A stretch of 64,000 nt of DNA. Source: Psychromonas ingrahamii 37 (GTDB taxonomy: Bacteria; Pseudomonadota; Gammaproteobacteria; Enterobacterales; Psychromonadaceae). The translations under genes and the position numbers were made by a program. Location of the stretch: NCBI RefSeq assembly GCF_000015285.1, contig NC_008709.1, forward strand, positions 1,860,001-1,924,000, in the 5' to 3' direction. Position 1 is the stretch's first letter. Every line of letters begins with the position of its first letter. The notes below the pieces were generated by a model that was not told the origin of the DNA, ran no database searches, and saw only the letters and a list, made by a program, of their open reading frames with translations. Positions 26,935-37,529 of this stretch are shown piece by piece.

Positions 26935-27375
26935 ACACCATCGGGATTAGATCTTGTGCAAAGACTTAATTTAAAGTTAATTGATAGTGGTGCAACCATA
27001 GAACTTCCTGAGTTGCCTATCGTTAATTTTGAGTGAGGCGGTGCACTTAACAATAGCAAGCAATCAGACACTTTAGTGTTGTCGAGGTTTTTGCAAAAAA
27101 AACCTGCAACAACAGCACCAATCCTAAGTGCCATTGTTGCAGGCGTTAACTGGCAAAGAAGGTTCATGGATATAATTGTAGCTTCAGATGTTTTTGGAAA
27201 AACTTCAGAATTAATAACTTTATGTGAAGATCTTGATACGATCAAAATTATTGATCCTTACAATGGTATTGATATGGGCTTTAAAAGTGAAAGTGAAGCG
27301 TATTCTTATTTCATGGCGCATATGAGGATTGATGCTTATTTAGCAATAATCCTAAAACAAGTTGAACAAATTTTT
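26935..27375 (+). pseudogene. Gene fragments, including a dienelactone hydrolase-like N-terminus
   Basis: An open tail at ~26935-27035 (FTPSGLDLVQRLNLKLIDSG, ends PELPIVNFE) is unrecognised. From the ATG at 27166 (preceded by GAAGG) the frame reads MDIIVASDVFGKTSELITL, then IIDPYNGIDM and EAYSYFMAH. This resembles the start of alpha/beta hydrolases of the dienelactone hydrolase family. The nucleophile region is missing and homology ends near 27375. Confidence 0.4.
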
Positions 27376-28115
27376 ACTACCGTACACTTATACTATTGCC
27401 TTGCGGCCAGGTCAGTCGCGTTACCCCGACACTCTTCATTTAGTGCTTCATTATGCAGATAATTTTTCGTTCCCTTATGCCATTGCAGCCTTGCTTTAGG
27501 ATAATGCCTCGCTGGTATCACAACATGAATATGCGAATGTATGTCTCGTTTTCTGCTGTGTGTGTGCAACACCAGCTGGTGTTGCTGTTCGGTTTGTTGA
27601 TGCTGCTGCAGGTGTTTAACACTTTTTTCATTGCTTTTTGTACACCGCTCTTATCCATTGGCGAATCAGTTCCTGCACCTTGCCCGGGAAAGAGTCATTG
27701 CGGATAGTGATGTATTTTCTAATAGCAGCACAGTGCAGCGAGGGTGCGTTGCGGTATTGGGATTAGCAGGTCTTTGCCAAATTTCATTCCCTAAGGGATT
27801 TCAAATATATGTCAATATGGAAAATATGAGGTGAGATGTATTTTCATTTTATGAAAAATGACGTTTTATTCCACCTATACACTCTTCTACCTACACACAA
27901 GAGTGGCTTAAAGTAAATGTTGTCTAGGATTGTCAGCCTCGAACGTCGTTGTCAAGCTATAGTAAGATCCTTTGCCCTACGATTACCACATGTTCTAAAA
28001 GTAGGGCAGAGGCGCGTTGCTGATTTTTTTTGTCAATAAGACATTAAGATGATGGATCCTCCGTCAAGGGTTTCGCTTCGAATGTTAGTATCCAAAACGA
28101 ACCGCTCCTTGATCG
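27376..28115. other. Intergenic decay region
   Basis: I see no intact gene. Overlapping open frames at 27453 and 27631 look like chance frames or relics. The short dispersed repeat (AATATGGAAAATATGAGGT) recurs at 27810-27900. Confidence 0.4.
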
Positions 28116-31100
28116 TTAATCTTCTTCATCTAAGGTCATGAGTGACGTATTACCACCGGTCGCGGTGGTATTAATACTGACAGCTTTTTCTGTTAATAAT
28201 CGCTGCATTAAATTATCAACATATTTTGAACTGATCACCGGTAAAATTGCACCTTGACGTTCTGCTAATTTCTCACTGATATAATGTTCACGGTCGCAAT
28301 GACTATCAACAACAACACCTGATAATCCAGGCTGTGCCAGCAACGTTGTTAAATGGCATAACCGGGCAATTTGAAAAATATTCTCATCTTCCCCTGTTGC
28401 AATAAGTTCATCTCTAAAAGCGATTGCTTGATCATAAAACAAGTCAGAGACAACGGAGATCACGGTATTACCCGTTGCCAAAGCCGTTACGACAGAAAGC
28501 AACCAAAAGTGAAAACTAACATTCTCGTCAGCAAAACAGATTATGTTGCCACGATTTTCTAAATATAGAATATTAGACTCACCTGTTGGACCTGGTAAAA
28601 CGGTTGGTTCTTTCAAGTGTTTTTCAATATCAATTAATTGTGAGCGCGCCGCTTTTAAAGTATTAGTTAAATCGTCTGCTAAATTAGTAATGATATCGAT
28701 ATGAGCTATTTTTGCTAACACTTCGCTAACACAAGATATACGGGTATTTAACTCGGTCAAGCGCCAGATTTTTTCTGCTGTCCTCGCTTTGTCCATAAAT
28801 AATACTGCTTGCGCATCCGTATCGCTGTTTGATGCTTCTGCTTGCTGTGGTATTAAATTAAGTTTCTTGGCAGCGGGCGTTGTTATTTCTTTAACTAAAC
28901 GCGTTAAATAATATGGGCCACCTGCTTTTGGCCCTGTACCTGAAAGACCACGACCACCAAAAGGTTGCACACCCACAATAGCGCCAATTATATTGCGATT
29001 TATATACACATTACCTGCTCGTGATAGCTTCGCCAACTTTAAGGCTCGCTGTTCAATACGGGTATGGATACCCATCGTTAAGCCAAAACCTGTGTCGTTA
29101 ATATCATCAACGACTTTTTCTATTTCATCGCCTTTAAAGCGAACAATATGAACACAAGGGCCAAATACTTCCTCCTTCAGCGCGCTAATATTCTCTATTT
29201 CATAAAGTCGTGGCGCAAAAAAGAAATGTTCGTTATCTGCTATTTCATTTGTTATCTCATCAGAAATATCGCATTGATATAATAGTTGACCATGGGTTTT
29301 CATATAGTCACTGTGAGCATTGAGTGAATCTAGCGCTTTTTGATCAATAACAGGACCTACGTCAGTACTCAGTTTTTCTGGGTTACCCACATGCAATTCT
29401 GCTAATGCGCCTTTAAGCATTGTAATAACATTATCAGCAATATCTTCTTGTAAAAATAACACTCGAAGTGCAGAACAACGTTGACCTGCAGATTGAAATC
29501 CTGAAGAAATAACATCATCAACGACTTGTTCAGGTAGGGCGGTAGAGTCAACTAACATACAGTTTTGACCACCCGTCTCAGCAATAAACGGCACTTGATC
29601 GCCACCTCTATCAGCCAATGTTTGCGAAATTATAGTCGCTGTTTTAATAGAACCAGTAAAAATAACCGCTTGAATACGTGCATTAGGAATAATAACTTTA
29701 CCCACATCACTACCCTTTGCAATAACGGCTTGTACAACGCCATGGGGTAATCCAACCGATGTCATTAGTTCAATAGCGCGCAATGCAATTAAACTTGTTT
29801 GCTGGGCTGGTTTAGCTAACACTGTATTACCAGTAGCAATGGCAGCAGTCACTTGCCCTACAAATATAGCTAACGGGAAGTTCCAGGGGCTGATACATAA
29901 CACCACACCACGGGCTTCTATACGATCATCTTCTGCAAGTTCAATCGCTTGTTGTGCATAATAGCGACAAAAATCAACTGCCTCTTTGACTTCATCAATA
30001 CCATCTTGTGTCGTTTTCCCTGCTTCCTTAATGCATAAGGCAATAAACTCATCCATATGATGTTCAAGAACATCGGCAACACGGCATAATAAGTCCGCAC
30101 GTTCAGATACAGACGTTTGTGACCATGAAGCAAATGCATTGTGAGCTGTTTCGACCATCGCGAGCATTTCATCCTTGCTGTGATGTCGTTGAAAACCAAT
30201 AATTTCACTCTGCTTTGCTGGGTTTCTAATAGCGATAGAACCTTCTGGCACATCATCTTCAGAGAACAAGTTATTCACAAGCCAGTTATCCAGTGATGTT
30301 TTTAAAGGGGTTACTGTATTGATATCTGTTAAATCTAGGCCCTTGGAATTATCTCGACCGACACCTTTTTGATCATGGTATAACGCGATGGGTTTGATTA
30401 TCTGGCCGTTATATTTGTCTTTTAAGCTATGCATTTTTTCAACGGGATTGCGAAGCAAAGATTCGATCGGTTGTGAGTCATCAATAATGGCGTTAACAAA
30501 AGAAGAGTTAGCGCCATTTTCTAACAAACGACGAACTAAATAGGCGAGTAGATCTTCATGAGGACCAACCGGTGCGTAGATGCGACATTGAACATTTTCA
30601 TTTGTAACAACTTGATCATATAACGAGCCACCCATGCCATATAGACATTGGAATTCAAAACTTGTTTTGTCATTGCCCGCCAGCTCAAGAATAGTCGCGA
30701 CAGTGTAAGCATTATGCGTAGCAAACTGTGGAAAGATGGTATCTCTATATTCTAATAATTTTTTCGCACAGGCGATGTAAGATACATCAGTCGAAGCCTT
30801 GCGAGTGAATAGCGGAAAATGCTGATAACCCCCTTTTTGGCTGTTTTTAATCTGAGTATCCCAATAAGCACCTTTTACCAAGCGCACCATCATTTTTCGG
30901 TCAACACGGATGGTTAGTTCACGTAACCAGTCAACTATAAAAATAGCGCGTTTTTGATAAGCTTGCAGGGCCATCGAAAAGCCATTCCAACCTGCTAACT
31001 CATCATCACTAAATACCGCCTCAATAACATCAAGGGAGATATCTAATCGCTCAGACTCTTCCGCATCAACAGTTAAACCAATATTGTAGCTTTTGGCTTG

Positions 31101-31946
31101 CAAACAAAGTGCTTTAAGTTTGGGAGCAACTTCAGCCATTACCCGTTCTTTTTGTGCAAATTCGTAACGAGGATGAATCGCAGTAAGCTTAACTGAAATA
31201 CCAGGCACTTTGCGAGGGTCGTTCTTACCCGACGCACGAGCAACTGCGCCAATAGCATCTATAGCAACTTGATAAGCTTTAAAATACTTTTCAGCGTCAC
31301 TCATGGTTCGCGCACCTTCACCTAGCATGTCGTAAGAATAGACGAAGCCTTGCCGCGCTTTCTTGGCAGCATGATCAGTAGCATCTTGAATAGTTTCGCC
31401 CATAACAAACTGCTCACCCATAATTTGCATGGCGTAGTTCATTGACTTGCGAATGACAGGCTCACCTAATCGACCAATAACCTTCTTCAATAAATCAAAG
31501 CTATCTTTTTCGCGTTCATCAGCATAGTCAACCATCTTTCCGGTCACTAATAACCCCCAAGATGAGGCATTAACGAACAGTGAATCACTGCTGCCTAGAT
31601 GACTGTCCCACTGCCCTTTAGATATTTTGTCACTAATGAGGGCATCTTGGGTATGCTTATCTGGCACACGTAATAAGGCTTCGGCTAAACACATCAACAC
31701 CACACCTTCTTCACTTGATAATGTGTATTCTGCCAGTAAGGCATCTACCGCACCGTTTCCCGATTCATCTTTACGTATTTTCATAGACATTTTACGGGCT
31801 TTTTCCCACGCTCTGCTTGCTGCATTATCGTTAACTTCTGCCAAGGGTAAAATATGCTCTACCGCAATACTTTCATCAATACGATAGAACTCGCGAATTT
31901 TTTGACGAATAGGGGACGCTGTGATGTTTGAATTATTAAAAAGCAT
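28116..31946 (-). CDS. putA: Bifunctional proline dehydrogenase / L-glutamate-gamma-semialdehyde dehydrogenase PutA
   Basis: This 1276-residue enzyme oxidises proline to glutamate in two steps. The proline dehydrogenase barrel covers roughly residues 165-490 (PGISVKLTAIHPRYE, VDAEESERLD, VRLVKGAYWDTQIK) and binds FAD. The aldehyde dehydrogenase covers roughly 560-1030 with AETGGQN and the catalytic Cys824 in SAGQRCSALR. A C-terminal domain follows. The N-terminus lacks the ribbon-helix-helix repressor domain seen in E. coli PutA, so it is probably a non-repressor form. I use the ATG at 31946 with GAGGTGA upstream rather than the GTG three codons earlier. No proline transporter gene is adjacent. 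Confidence 0.95.
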   Translation of the reverse strand: MLFNNSNITASPIRQKIREFYRIDESIAVEHILPLAEVNDNAASRAWEKARKMSMKIRKDESGNGAVDALLAEYTLSSEEGVVLMCLAEALLRVPDKHTQDALISDKISKGQWDSHLGSSDSLFVNASSWGLLVTGKMVDYADEREKDSFDLLKKVIGRLGEPVIRKSMNYAMQIMGEQFVMGETIQDATDHAAKKARQGFVYSYDMLGEGARTMSDAEKYFKAYQVAIDAIGAVARASGKNDPRKVPGISVKLTAIHPRYEFAQKERVMAEVAPKLKALCLQAKSYNIGLTVDAEESERLDISLDVIEAVFSDDELAGWNGFSMALQAYQKRAIFIVDWLRELTIRVDRKMMVRLVKGAYWDTQIKNSQKGGYQHFPLFTRKASTDVSYIACAKKLLEYRDTIFPQFATHNAYTVATILELAGNDKTSFEFQCLYGMGGSLYDQVVTNENVQCRIYAPVGPHEDLLAYLVRRLLENGANSSFVNAIIDDSQPIESLLRNPVEKMHSLKDKYNGQIIKPIALYHDQKGVGRDNSKGLDLTDINTVTPLKTSLDNWLVNNLFSEDDVPEGSIAIRNPAKQSEIIGFQRHHSKDEMLAMVETAHNAFASWSQTSVSERADLLCRVADVLEHHMDEFIALCIKEAGKTTQDGIDEVKEAVDFCRYYAQQAIELAEDDRIEARGVVLCISPWNFPLAIFVGQVTAAIATGNTVLAKPAQQTSLIALRAIELMTSVGLPHGVVQAVIAKGSDVGKVIIPNARIQAVIFTGSIKTATIISQTLADRGGDQVPFIAETGGQNCMLVDSTALPEQVVDDVISSGFQSAGQRCSALRVLFLQEDIADNVITMLKGALAELHVGNPEKLSTDVGPVIDQKALDSLNAHSDYMKTHGQLLYQCDISDEITNEIADNEHFFFAPRLYEIENISALKEEVFGPCVHIVRFKGDEIEKVVDDINDTGFGLTMGIHTRIEQRALKLAKLSRAGNVYINRNIIGAIVGVQPFGGRGLSGTGPKAGGPYYLTRLVKEITTPAAKKLNLIPQQAEASNSDTDAQAVLFMDKARTAEKIWRLTELNTRISCVSEVLAKIAHIDIITNLADDLTNTLKAARSQLIDIEKHLKEPTVLPGPTGESNILYLENRGNIICFADENVSFHFWLLSVVTALATGNTVISVVSDLFYDQAIAFRDELIATGEDENIFQIARLCHLTTLLAQPGLSGVVVDSHCDREHYISEKLAERQGAILPVISSKYVDNLMQRLLTEKAVSINTTATGGNTSLMTLDEED

Positions 31947-33077
31947 GTGCTTCACCTCAAAATTTTTTTAAATAATGTATTACAATAACATAAGTTAATT
32001 ACAATTTAATTGACTGCTTCGATTGAATGTAAAATTCAGTTGGTGTGAATCCACAGAAGCTCATATTATAATTAGGGTACTCCCCATCATTTTTATGCAG
32101 ATTAAGTTAATATTTTTCGCTAATCAAAATAGTGGTAAGACTCACCACTGAAGACCAGTTCACTAAAATATCTGAATGCACTTTGGCCCATAGAAAAGCA
32201 CCTAACCTAAAGACTTACGTTGTCCATACGACCTAATAATGGCGGCTTGAAGTCGGGCAATGAATTTACAGGCAACTCAGATTCTAGTGGGGAAATTTAT
32301 GTGTTACTTTTTTATGGCGAGGGGGACATAACACCTTAGCATGTTCACTCAATTTGATGCCGATTTTAATCTATTTAGCTCGCTTTGTGAAAGGGTAGGT
32401 GAGGAGGCATTATAACTATTTAGAAAATTATAATGTAGAACAATAGTTCGACTCCCCAAATCAACTGTAGGACGAGGGTCCGACCTCCCAAATTTAGAGA
32501 TACGTTAAGTCCTTCAACCCTGTCGCTTGAGCGACATTATCCTGTACGTAGATGTGTTAATAACTTGCCTATTTGAAATTTCCATTAACCACAAAGCAAC
32601 ATGGATTTTTGACTCCATTTCGTGGAGTGAATTAATTTATCTGGCTCGCTTTGGGAAAAATAGAGCGTGGTGATAGCTTGACTTTTCACTATTTAAGGCT
32701 CGAAGAGGTGGCTTAGCTTTTTGTTCTTTCATATCAATTTGAACAACCGATATTAGCTTATATGCCAGTTTTTTTGGTTGTGTATATACGTGAAAGTATT
32801 AAGGTTTAATTGATTATAGTATGATATTTATTTTAACTTTATGATTTAAAAGAATATAACTTATGGGTGCCCAGCCTTTTTGTTATGTGTAAATATTGTC
32901 TTGCAAGTGACTCTACAGGGAAGAAAATTCAATGATCATCTCGTGATTATTAGAAATTGAAATGCAAAAATACTTTATATTACTTTAAAAGCAGTTATTA
33001 TTGTCAGCATCTGATCAAAATATAAGAGATTTTAGCACAATGATGGAAATATTCTCAAACGGCAATTATCTACTCTC
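31947..33077. other. Long divergent intergenic region
   Basis: It separates putA (minus) from the M23 gene (plus). It contains repeat copy C at 32711-32881. A 6-bp stem (AGTGGT/ACCACT) near 32130 and a GTCGCT/AGCGAC stem near 32522 are present. I see no gene. Confidence 0.5.
32711..32881 (+). repeat. Intergenic repeat element, copy C
   Basis: It runs from CTTAGCTTTTTGTTCTTTC through ATATCAATTTGAACAACCGA and TATATGCCAGTTTTTTTGGTT to GATTTAAAAGAATATAA and GTGCCCAGCCTTTTT. It matches copies D, E and F closely. A weaker left part may begin near 32640. Confidence 0.75.
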
Positions 33078-34088
33078 ATGAAAGATAAATCAATTATTAC
33101 CATCTCTACCATTAATGGTACAAGAGGGTTTCATCTAGCCCCATGGCACTTTAAAACATTTAAAATAGTCTCTGCATTAATTGTATTTTTTTTCCTAGCT
33201 CTCACCATAAATTTATTTGAGCTCTCTGATAAAATGGACCAAGTGACTCTTTCTGAGAACCAATTAATAAGCCAAGCAAATAAATTACAACACCAATTAA
33301 TAAGCCAAGAAAATACATTGCAAGGTACCATTACTGATTTAAGTGATGAAAAGCTAGAACTTAAACAAGACATAAATCAACGTGATTCTATGTTAGATAA
33401 GTTTTACACACGATTAAATAATCTAGAAAATTACTTAGAAGGTGATTCTTCGCTTAATGATACAAAACAAAACTTAGGTGCCAGCGAAAGTATTGATAGT
33501 CGTTTAAATGCAGCAACCATAAACTCAGCACTCAGAATCAACTTTCTACGCAATGTACCTAATGGATCACCAGTAAAAAAAGCTCGATTATCATCACAAT
33601 TTGGATACCGCACTCACCCTGTGACCAAGAAACGGAAAAAGCACAGAGGTTTGGATTTTGCAGTTAATACTGGAACGCCTATCTATGCCACTGCAGATGG
33701 TGTTGTTGAAATGGCAAGGAAAAGTAATTTAGGCTCTGGAAATTTTTTACGTATTCAGCATAGCCATGGTTTCAGTAGTTCTTTTTCTCACATGAAATCT
33801 TTCAAAGCACACAGTGGTCAGTTTGTTGAAAAAGGGCAATTAATTGGATATTCTGGCAATACTGGTATGTCTTCAGGTCCGCACTTGCATTATGAAATTC
33901 GTTTTGTAGGACGAGCCTTAGATCCACTCAATTTCGTGAGATGGAATAATGATAACTTCGATACAATATATGAAAAAGAAAAGGGAATAAAATGGGATTA
34001 TTTAGTTCAAAAACAGGAACAACAGATCAACATTCAACTGCAACTGTTATCGCAACTGGATGCAGCATTACTGGTACAGTCCAATTAG
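33078..34088 (+). CDS. Membrane-anchored M23 metallopeptidase
   Basis: This 336-residue protein is predicted to cut peptidoglycan cross-links in the periplasm. One TM helix (about 26-47) is followed by a coiled coil (about 52-120) and the M23 (LytM) domain at about 170-285. All zinc/catalytic residues are present: His189 and Asp193 in HRGLD, His238 in FSHMK, and the HLH at 269-271. The last 97 bases overlap the bactofilin gene in another frame. Neighbouring M23/bactofilin pairs shape cells in Helicobacter (Csd1/CcmA) and other bacteria, so a role in cell form is likely. The ribosome site is weak. Confidence 0.9.
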   Translation: MKDKSIITISTINGTRGFHLAPWHFKTFKIVSALIVFFFLALTINLFELSDKMDQVTLSENQLISQANKLQHQLISQENTLQGTITDLSDEKLELKQDINQRDSMLDKFYTRLNNLENYLEGDSSLNDTKQNLGASESIDSRLNAATINSALRINFLRNVPNGSPVKKARLSSQFGYRTHPVTKKRKKHRGLDFAVNTGTPIYATADGVVEMARKSNLGSGNFLRIQHSHGFSSSFSHMKSFKAHSGQFVEKGQLIGYSGNTGMSSGPHLHYEIRFVGRALDPLNFVRWNNDNFDTIYEKEKGIKWDYLVQKQEQQINIQLQLLSQLDAALLVQSN

Positions 34089-34465
34089 CATGCGACATTC
34101 AAATTGACGGTGAAGTTGAAGGGAAAATAATCTCTGAAAAATCAATTGTCATTAGCCATTCAGGTAAGGTCAAAGGCGAAGTTTATGCTAATAATGTCAT
34201 CATTAATGGCACTCTAGAGGGAACTGTTCACGCAGATAGCATAGAAATTTTAGAGAAAGGTCAAATTAATGGATCGATATACACTGATAAGTTAAGTATC
34301 GATAAAGGGGGATTATTCCTAGGCAATACTAATCCTAGAAAAAATGATCAAGTAACTAGCATCAGTAGTAACGAAAAAGAAATGTTGATAAAGCCTGAGA
34401 ACAAAAGTAGTCACGAAAAAGAAATGTTGATAAAGCCTGAGAGCAAAAAAAACATCAATAAATAA
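33992..34465 (+). CDS. Bactofilin family cytoskeletal protein
   Basis: This 157-residue protein forms polymers that scaffold cell-wall enzymes. Residues ~17-115 are a right-handed beta-helix with the repeating pattern xGxVxGxI (VQLACDIQIDGEVEGKI ... SGKVKGEVYANNVIINGTLEGTV ... GQINGSIYTDKL). The short N-terminal tail MGLFSSKTGT may touch the membrane. The C-terminus has a tandem EKEMLIKPE repeat. AAGGGAATAAA precedes the ATG. The start lies inside the M23 gene, so the two genes are probably translationally linked. Confidence 0.92.
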   Translation: MGLFSSKTGTTDQHSTATVIATGCSITGTVQLACDIQIDGEVEGKIISEKSIVISHSGKVKGEVYANNVIINGTLEGTVHADSIEILEKGQINGSIYTDKLSIDKGGLFLGNTNPRKNDQVTSISSNEKEMLIKPENKSSHEKEMLIKPESKKNINK

Positions 34466-34522
34466 CAAAGATTAATATGTCTTAGACAGTCATCGTCACT
34501 AAAATCAATGGGGTTAGGCATT

Positions 34523-35941
34523 TAATGCCGATCAGTTAAGAAAAATCTATTGATTTTTAGCTGAATGAGATCAAAATCCGATTTTCACTTAACATCGGAT
34601 TTTTTTATACCTTTAGATTATGATTTCCACTCTCTTTCTACTTTCTGCCCTAAAAATTTTCATTCATTATCAGAAGTACTGTCCCCTGATTTAATTGATA
34701 CTTGCCTTAAAGAATCAGGCGTCGTTACCCTAAAAAAGCGTCGATTATCCGTATAAATGATGGTCTGGAGCGTTATTGGCATGTCTATTTTTAGACACTT
34801 ACCGATAAGCGATATCGTTAATCAGCTTGACATTATGCTACCGGGAAAACGACCATTTTGCCTCGTGCCGTTGTTCAAGCAAGGCAACGGCTAGAGGCAG
34901 ATGTTGTAAAACGTATTTTTAATTAAACTCAACAGCTATCGCATGAAAAAACACCTTCTCCTACTTTTTGTGGTTTGAAACTGCTTGGAGTCGATGGTGT
35001 TGTTTGGCGCACACCTGATACCAAAGAAAATGAAACTGCTTTTGGGAAGTTACATAACAACAAGCGCGGGTTTGCTCATCCACAAATTCGAATGGTATGT
35101 CAAATGGAGTTTTATTAGCTGACTCTTCATTTGATAAAGTAGCTACTAATGAGATGAATTTGGCTGCCGATTTAATCCCTTCCACACCCAAAAATTCATT
35201 AACTTTATTTGACAAAGGCTTTTATTCTCTCGGGCTATTAAATAAATGGATGAATACAGGTATAGAACCCCATTGGCTGATTCCTTTGAAAAAAGGAACA
35301 CAATTTGAAACGGTTAGAAAATTCAGTGGGCGAAACCAAATAATACGTTTAAAAACAACACCACAAGTAAAACGAAAATGGGTTGATTTACCCGATACTA
35401 TCGAAGCTCGTTCAGTGAAACGCATCATTAAAGGAAAGTCGTACTCAATTCTCACCTTGATGACAAACCTACTACGATATCCTGTTGAAAATATTGCTGA
35501 TTTATATCCTCATTGTTGAAAAATCGAGTTAGGGTTTAGAGAAATGAGTTAGGGTTTAGAGAAATGAAACAGTATATGCTTAAAAACCAACTAACATTAA
35601 AAAGCAAAAAACCAGAAATGGTGGAGCAAGAATGATGGGGTGTTTTACTCTCGTATAATTTAATTCGTTTTCAAATGGCCAGAATGGCACATAGTTTAAA
35701 AAGAAGTAATACCCTATCAGCTAAGTTTTAACCGCGCCCGGGCTTATGAGTTAGCGATGTTACCGTTTGTATCTCTGGGAAAAATACCTAAGGTAATTAA
35801 TGGATTGATTGATATGCCGGAAGCCTTTGTATTACCAGAGCGGCGGGAAAGAGCTTACCCAAGAACAGTTAAAGCAAGACCCAAAAGATACTCAGAGAAA
35901 AAAGGTAAAAATGCCTATCAGCTCTTAACTGACAGGCATTA
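34523..35941 (+). mobile_element. Decayed IS4-family element
   Basis: The ends TAATGCCGATCAGTTAAG (34523-34540) and CTTAACTGACAGGCATTA (35924-35941) are inverted repeats matching at 16 of 18 bases. Between them an IS4 transposase lies in several frames: MVWSVIGMSIFRHLPISDIV, LLGVDGVVWRTPDTKENETAFG, ADSSFDKVATNEMNL, TLFDKGFYSLGLL, KQYMLKNQLTLKSKKPEMVEQE, ending ERRERAYPRTVKARPKR. There are several frameshifts and at least two stops, and a piece near the YxxRWxIE motif is deleted. It is inactive, and the left end is shared with the fragment at 48760. Confidence 0.8.
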
Positions 35942-35975
35942 ATATTCAGAGCTGGTTTGCATATCCTCTACATTT

Positions 35976-36098
35976 AACAACAGCAATATACGCTTAATAA
36001 AAATGCTGTTGTTGAAGGCTTGAGTTTGCTTTTGATCAGCTTGTTTAATATTTAACTTACCGCCATTGAAGCGCTTAATTCAATGGCGGTAAGTTAAA
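35976..36098. promoter_or_regulatory. Two consecutive inverted repeats before the photolyase cluster
   Basis: The first is AACAACAGCA/TGCTGTTGTT (35976-35985/36004-36013). The second is a perfect 20-bp stem, 36051-36070 with 36079-36098, with an 8-base loop. They end 78 bases before the CRY-DASH start. They could be a transcription barrier, an operator or a foldback mobile end. Confidence 0.55.
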
Positions 36099-36176
36099 GC
36101 AGGTGATAACTGAATTATTTTGATCTAAGTGCTAGCTTTATGCGTATAACTTTTTTTAACTAATTGAATTATATCC

Positions 36177-37523
36177 ATGAAACGTACCTTATACTGGGTG
36201 AATAAAGATCTTCGTATCAATGACAACGCCGCGCTTAACTTAGCCAGTAAAAGTGATCGTCTGCTTTGTGTATATGTTGTTGATAAACAGTCCTTTGAAG
36301 CAAATAATTTTCAGTCAAAACCTTTAGGCGATATCAGGTGGCAATTTTTACAAGGCTGTTTAGAGGATTTTAATGAGAGCTTATCAAAGCTTGGGCAAGC
36401 GATGCATATTGTTTATGGCGATACCTTATCCACCTTAATGCGGCTCTGTGAAAGCTACCAGATTACTGATGTAATCACTACGAAATTACCAGGCACTTAT
36501 GAAAATAGGCTTATTACTCAGCTTAACGAGCGCCTGCCTGAATTGACCATTGATCAAGTAGACCAATTTACTTTATTTACCAAAAAATCATTGCCTTTTG
36601 AGCTTGATGAATTACCAATTAGTTATTCTAAATTTCGAAAAAAAATGGCTGAAGTCATTATTCCCGAGCCAGTGTCAACTGTGCAATCTCTGCCTAGCAT
36701 GTTTGACACCCTACCGGCGCCAACTCGCTTTAAGCCTGAATGGCTACCCACCGTAAGTGCTATCAAGGCCAAGCAGGGTTTTGAGTTTGAAGGGGGTGAA
36801 CAACAGGGCTTAAAGCATCTTAGGCAATATTTTTCATCAAATTCCCCCGCAGAGTATAAGCAAGTCAGAAATAATTTAGACGGTTGGAAAAATAGCAGCA
36901 AGCTATCGCCGTGGTTAAATTCCGGCTGTATTTCTGTGCGCCAAGTGATGAATAACCTTGCTGAATTTGAACAGCAGCATGGCAAAAATAGTTCAACCGA
37001 ATGCCTGTATTTAGAATTACTGTGGCGAGAATACTATCAATGGGTACATTATAAAGTTGGCGCTAAAACCTACCAATTTAAAGGTCTTGCTAAACATCGC
37101 CCCCTAACAACATTCTATCCTGAACGCTTTAATAAATGGTGTTTAGGCAATACCCCTTATTCCTTGGTTAATGCCTTTATGCATGAGTTAAGACAAACCG
37201 GGTATTTAAGTAACCGAGGTCGCCAAATTGTTGCAAGTTGCCTAGTTAATGAACTCAGTGTTGATTGGCGCTATGGTGCTGCCTGGTTTGAAGAGCAGTT
37301 AATTGATTATGACGCTGCAGTTAATTGGGGTAATTGGCAATACATCGCTGGCGTAGGTGTTGACCCTAGAGGTGGCAGACATTTCAATATTGAGAAACAA
37401 ACTACACTTTATGACCCTAATGGTGATTACCAAGCACAATGGATAGATCTAAGTCAGCAAAGCACTCAAGCCAATCAAGCACTAGACTCTGTCGATGCTG
37501 CAGATTGGCCGGTGCTGCAGTAA
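36177..37523 (+). CDS. Cryptochrome DASH (CRY-DASH)
   Basis: This 448-residue flavoprotein of the photolyase/cryptochrome family repairs cyclobutane dimers in single-stranded DNA or acts as a light sensor. The N-terminal antenna domain begins YWVNKDLRINDNAAL. The FAD domain has LYLELLWREYYQWV, YLSNRGRQIVASCLVNELSVDWRYGA and the CRY-DASH hallmark GVGVDPRGGRHFNIEKQ near the C-terminus. The length fits the family (430-500). It is the first of four plus-strand genes spaced by 6, 6 and 89 bases. No strong ribosome site is seen. Confidence 0.93.
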   Translation: MKRTLYWVNKDLRINDNAALNLASKSDRLLCVYVVDKQSFEANNFQSKPLGDIRWQFLQGCLEDFNESLSKLGQAMHIVYGDTLSTLMRLCESYQITDVITTKLPGTYENRLITQLNERLPELTIDQVDQFTLFTKKSLPFELDELPISYSKFRKKMAEVIIPEPVSTVQSLPSMFDTLPAPTRFKPEWLPTVSAIKAKQGFEFEGGEQQGLKHLRQYFSSNSPAEYKQVRNNLDGWKNSSKLSPWLNSGCISVRQVMNNLAEFEQQHGKNSSTECLYLELLWREYYQWVHYKVGAKTYQFKGLAKHRPLTTFYPERFNKWCLGNTPYSLVNAFMHELRQTGYLSNRGRQIVASCLVNELSVDWRYGAAWFEEQLIDYDAAVNWGNWQYIAGVGVDPRGGRHFNIEKQTTLYDPNGDYQAQWIDLSQQSTQANQALDSVDAADWPVLQ

Positions 37524-37529
37524 GCTAGA

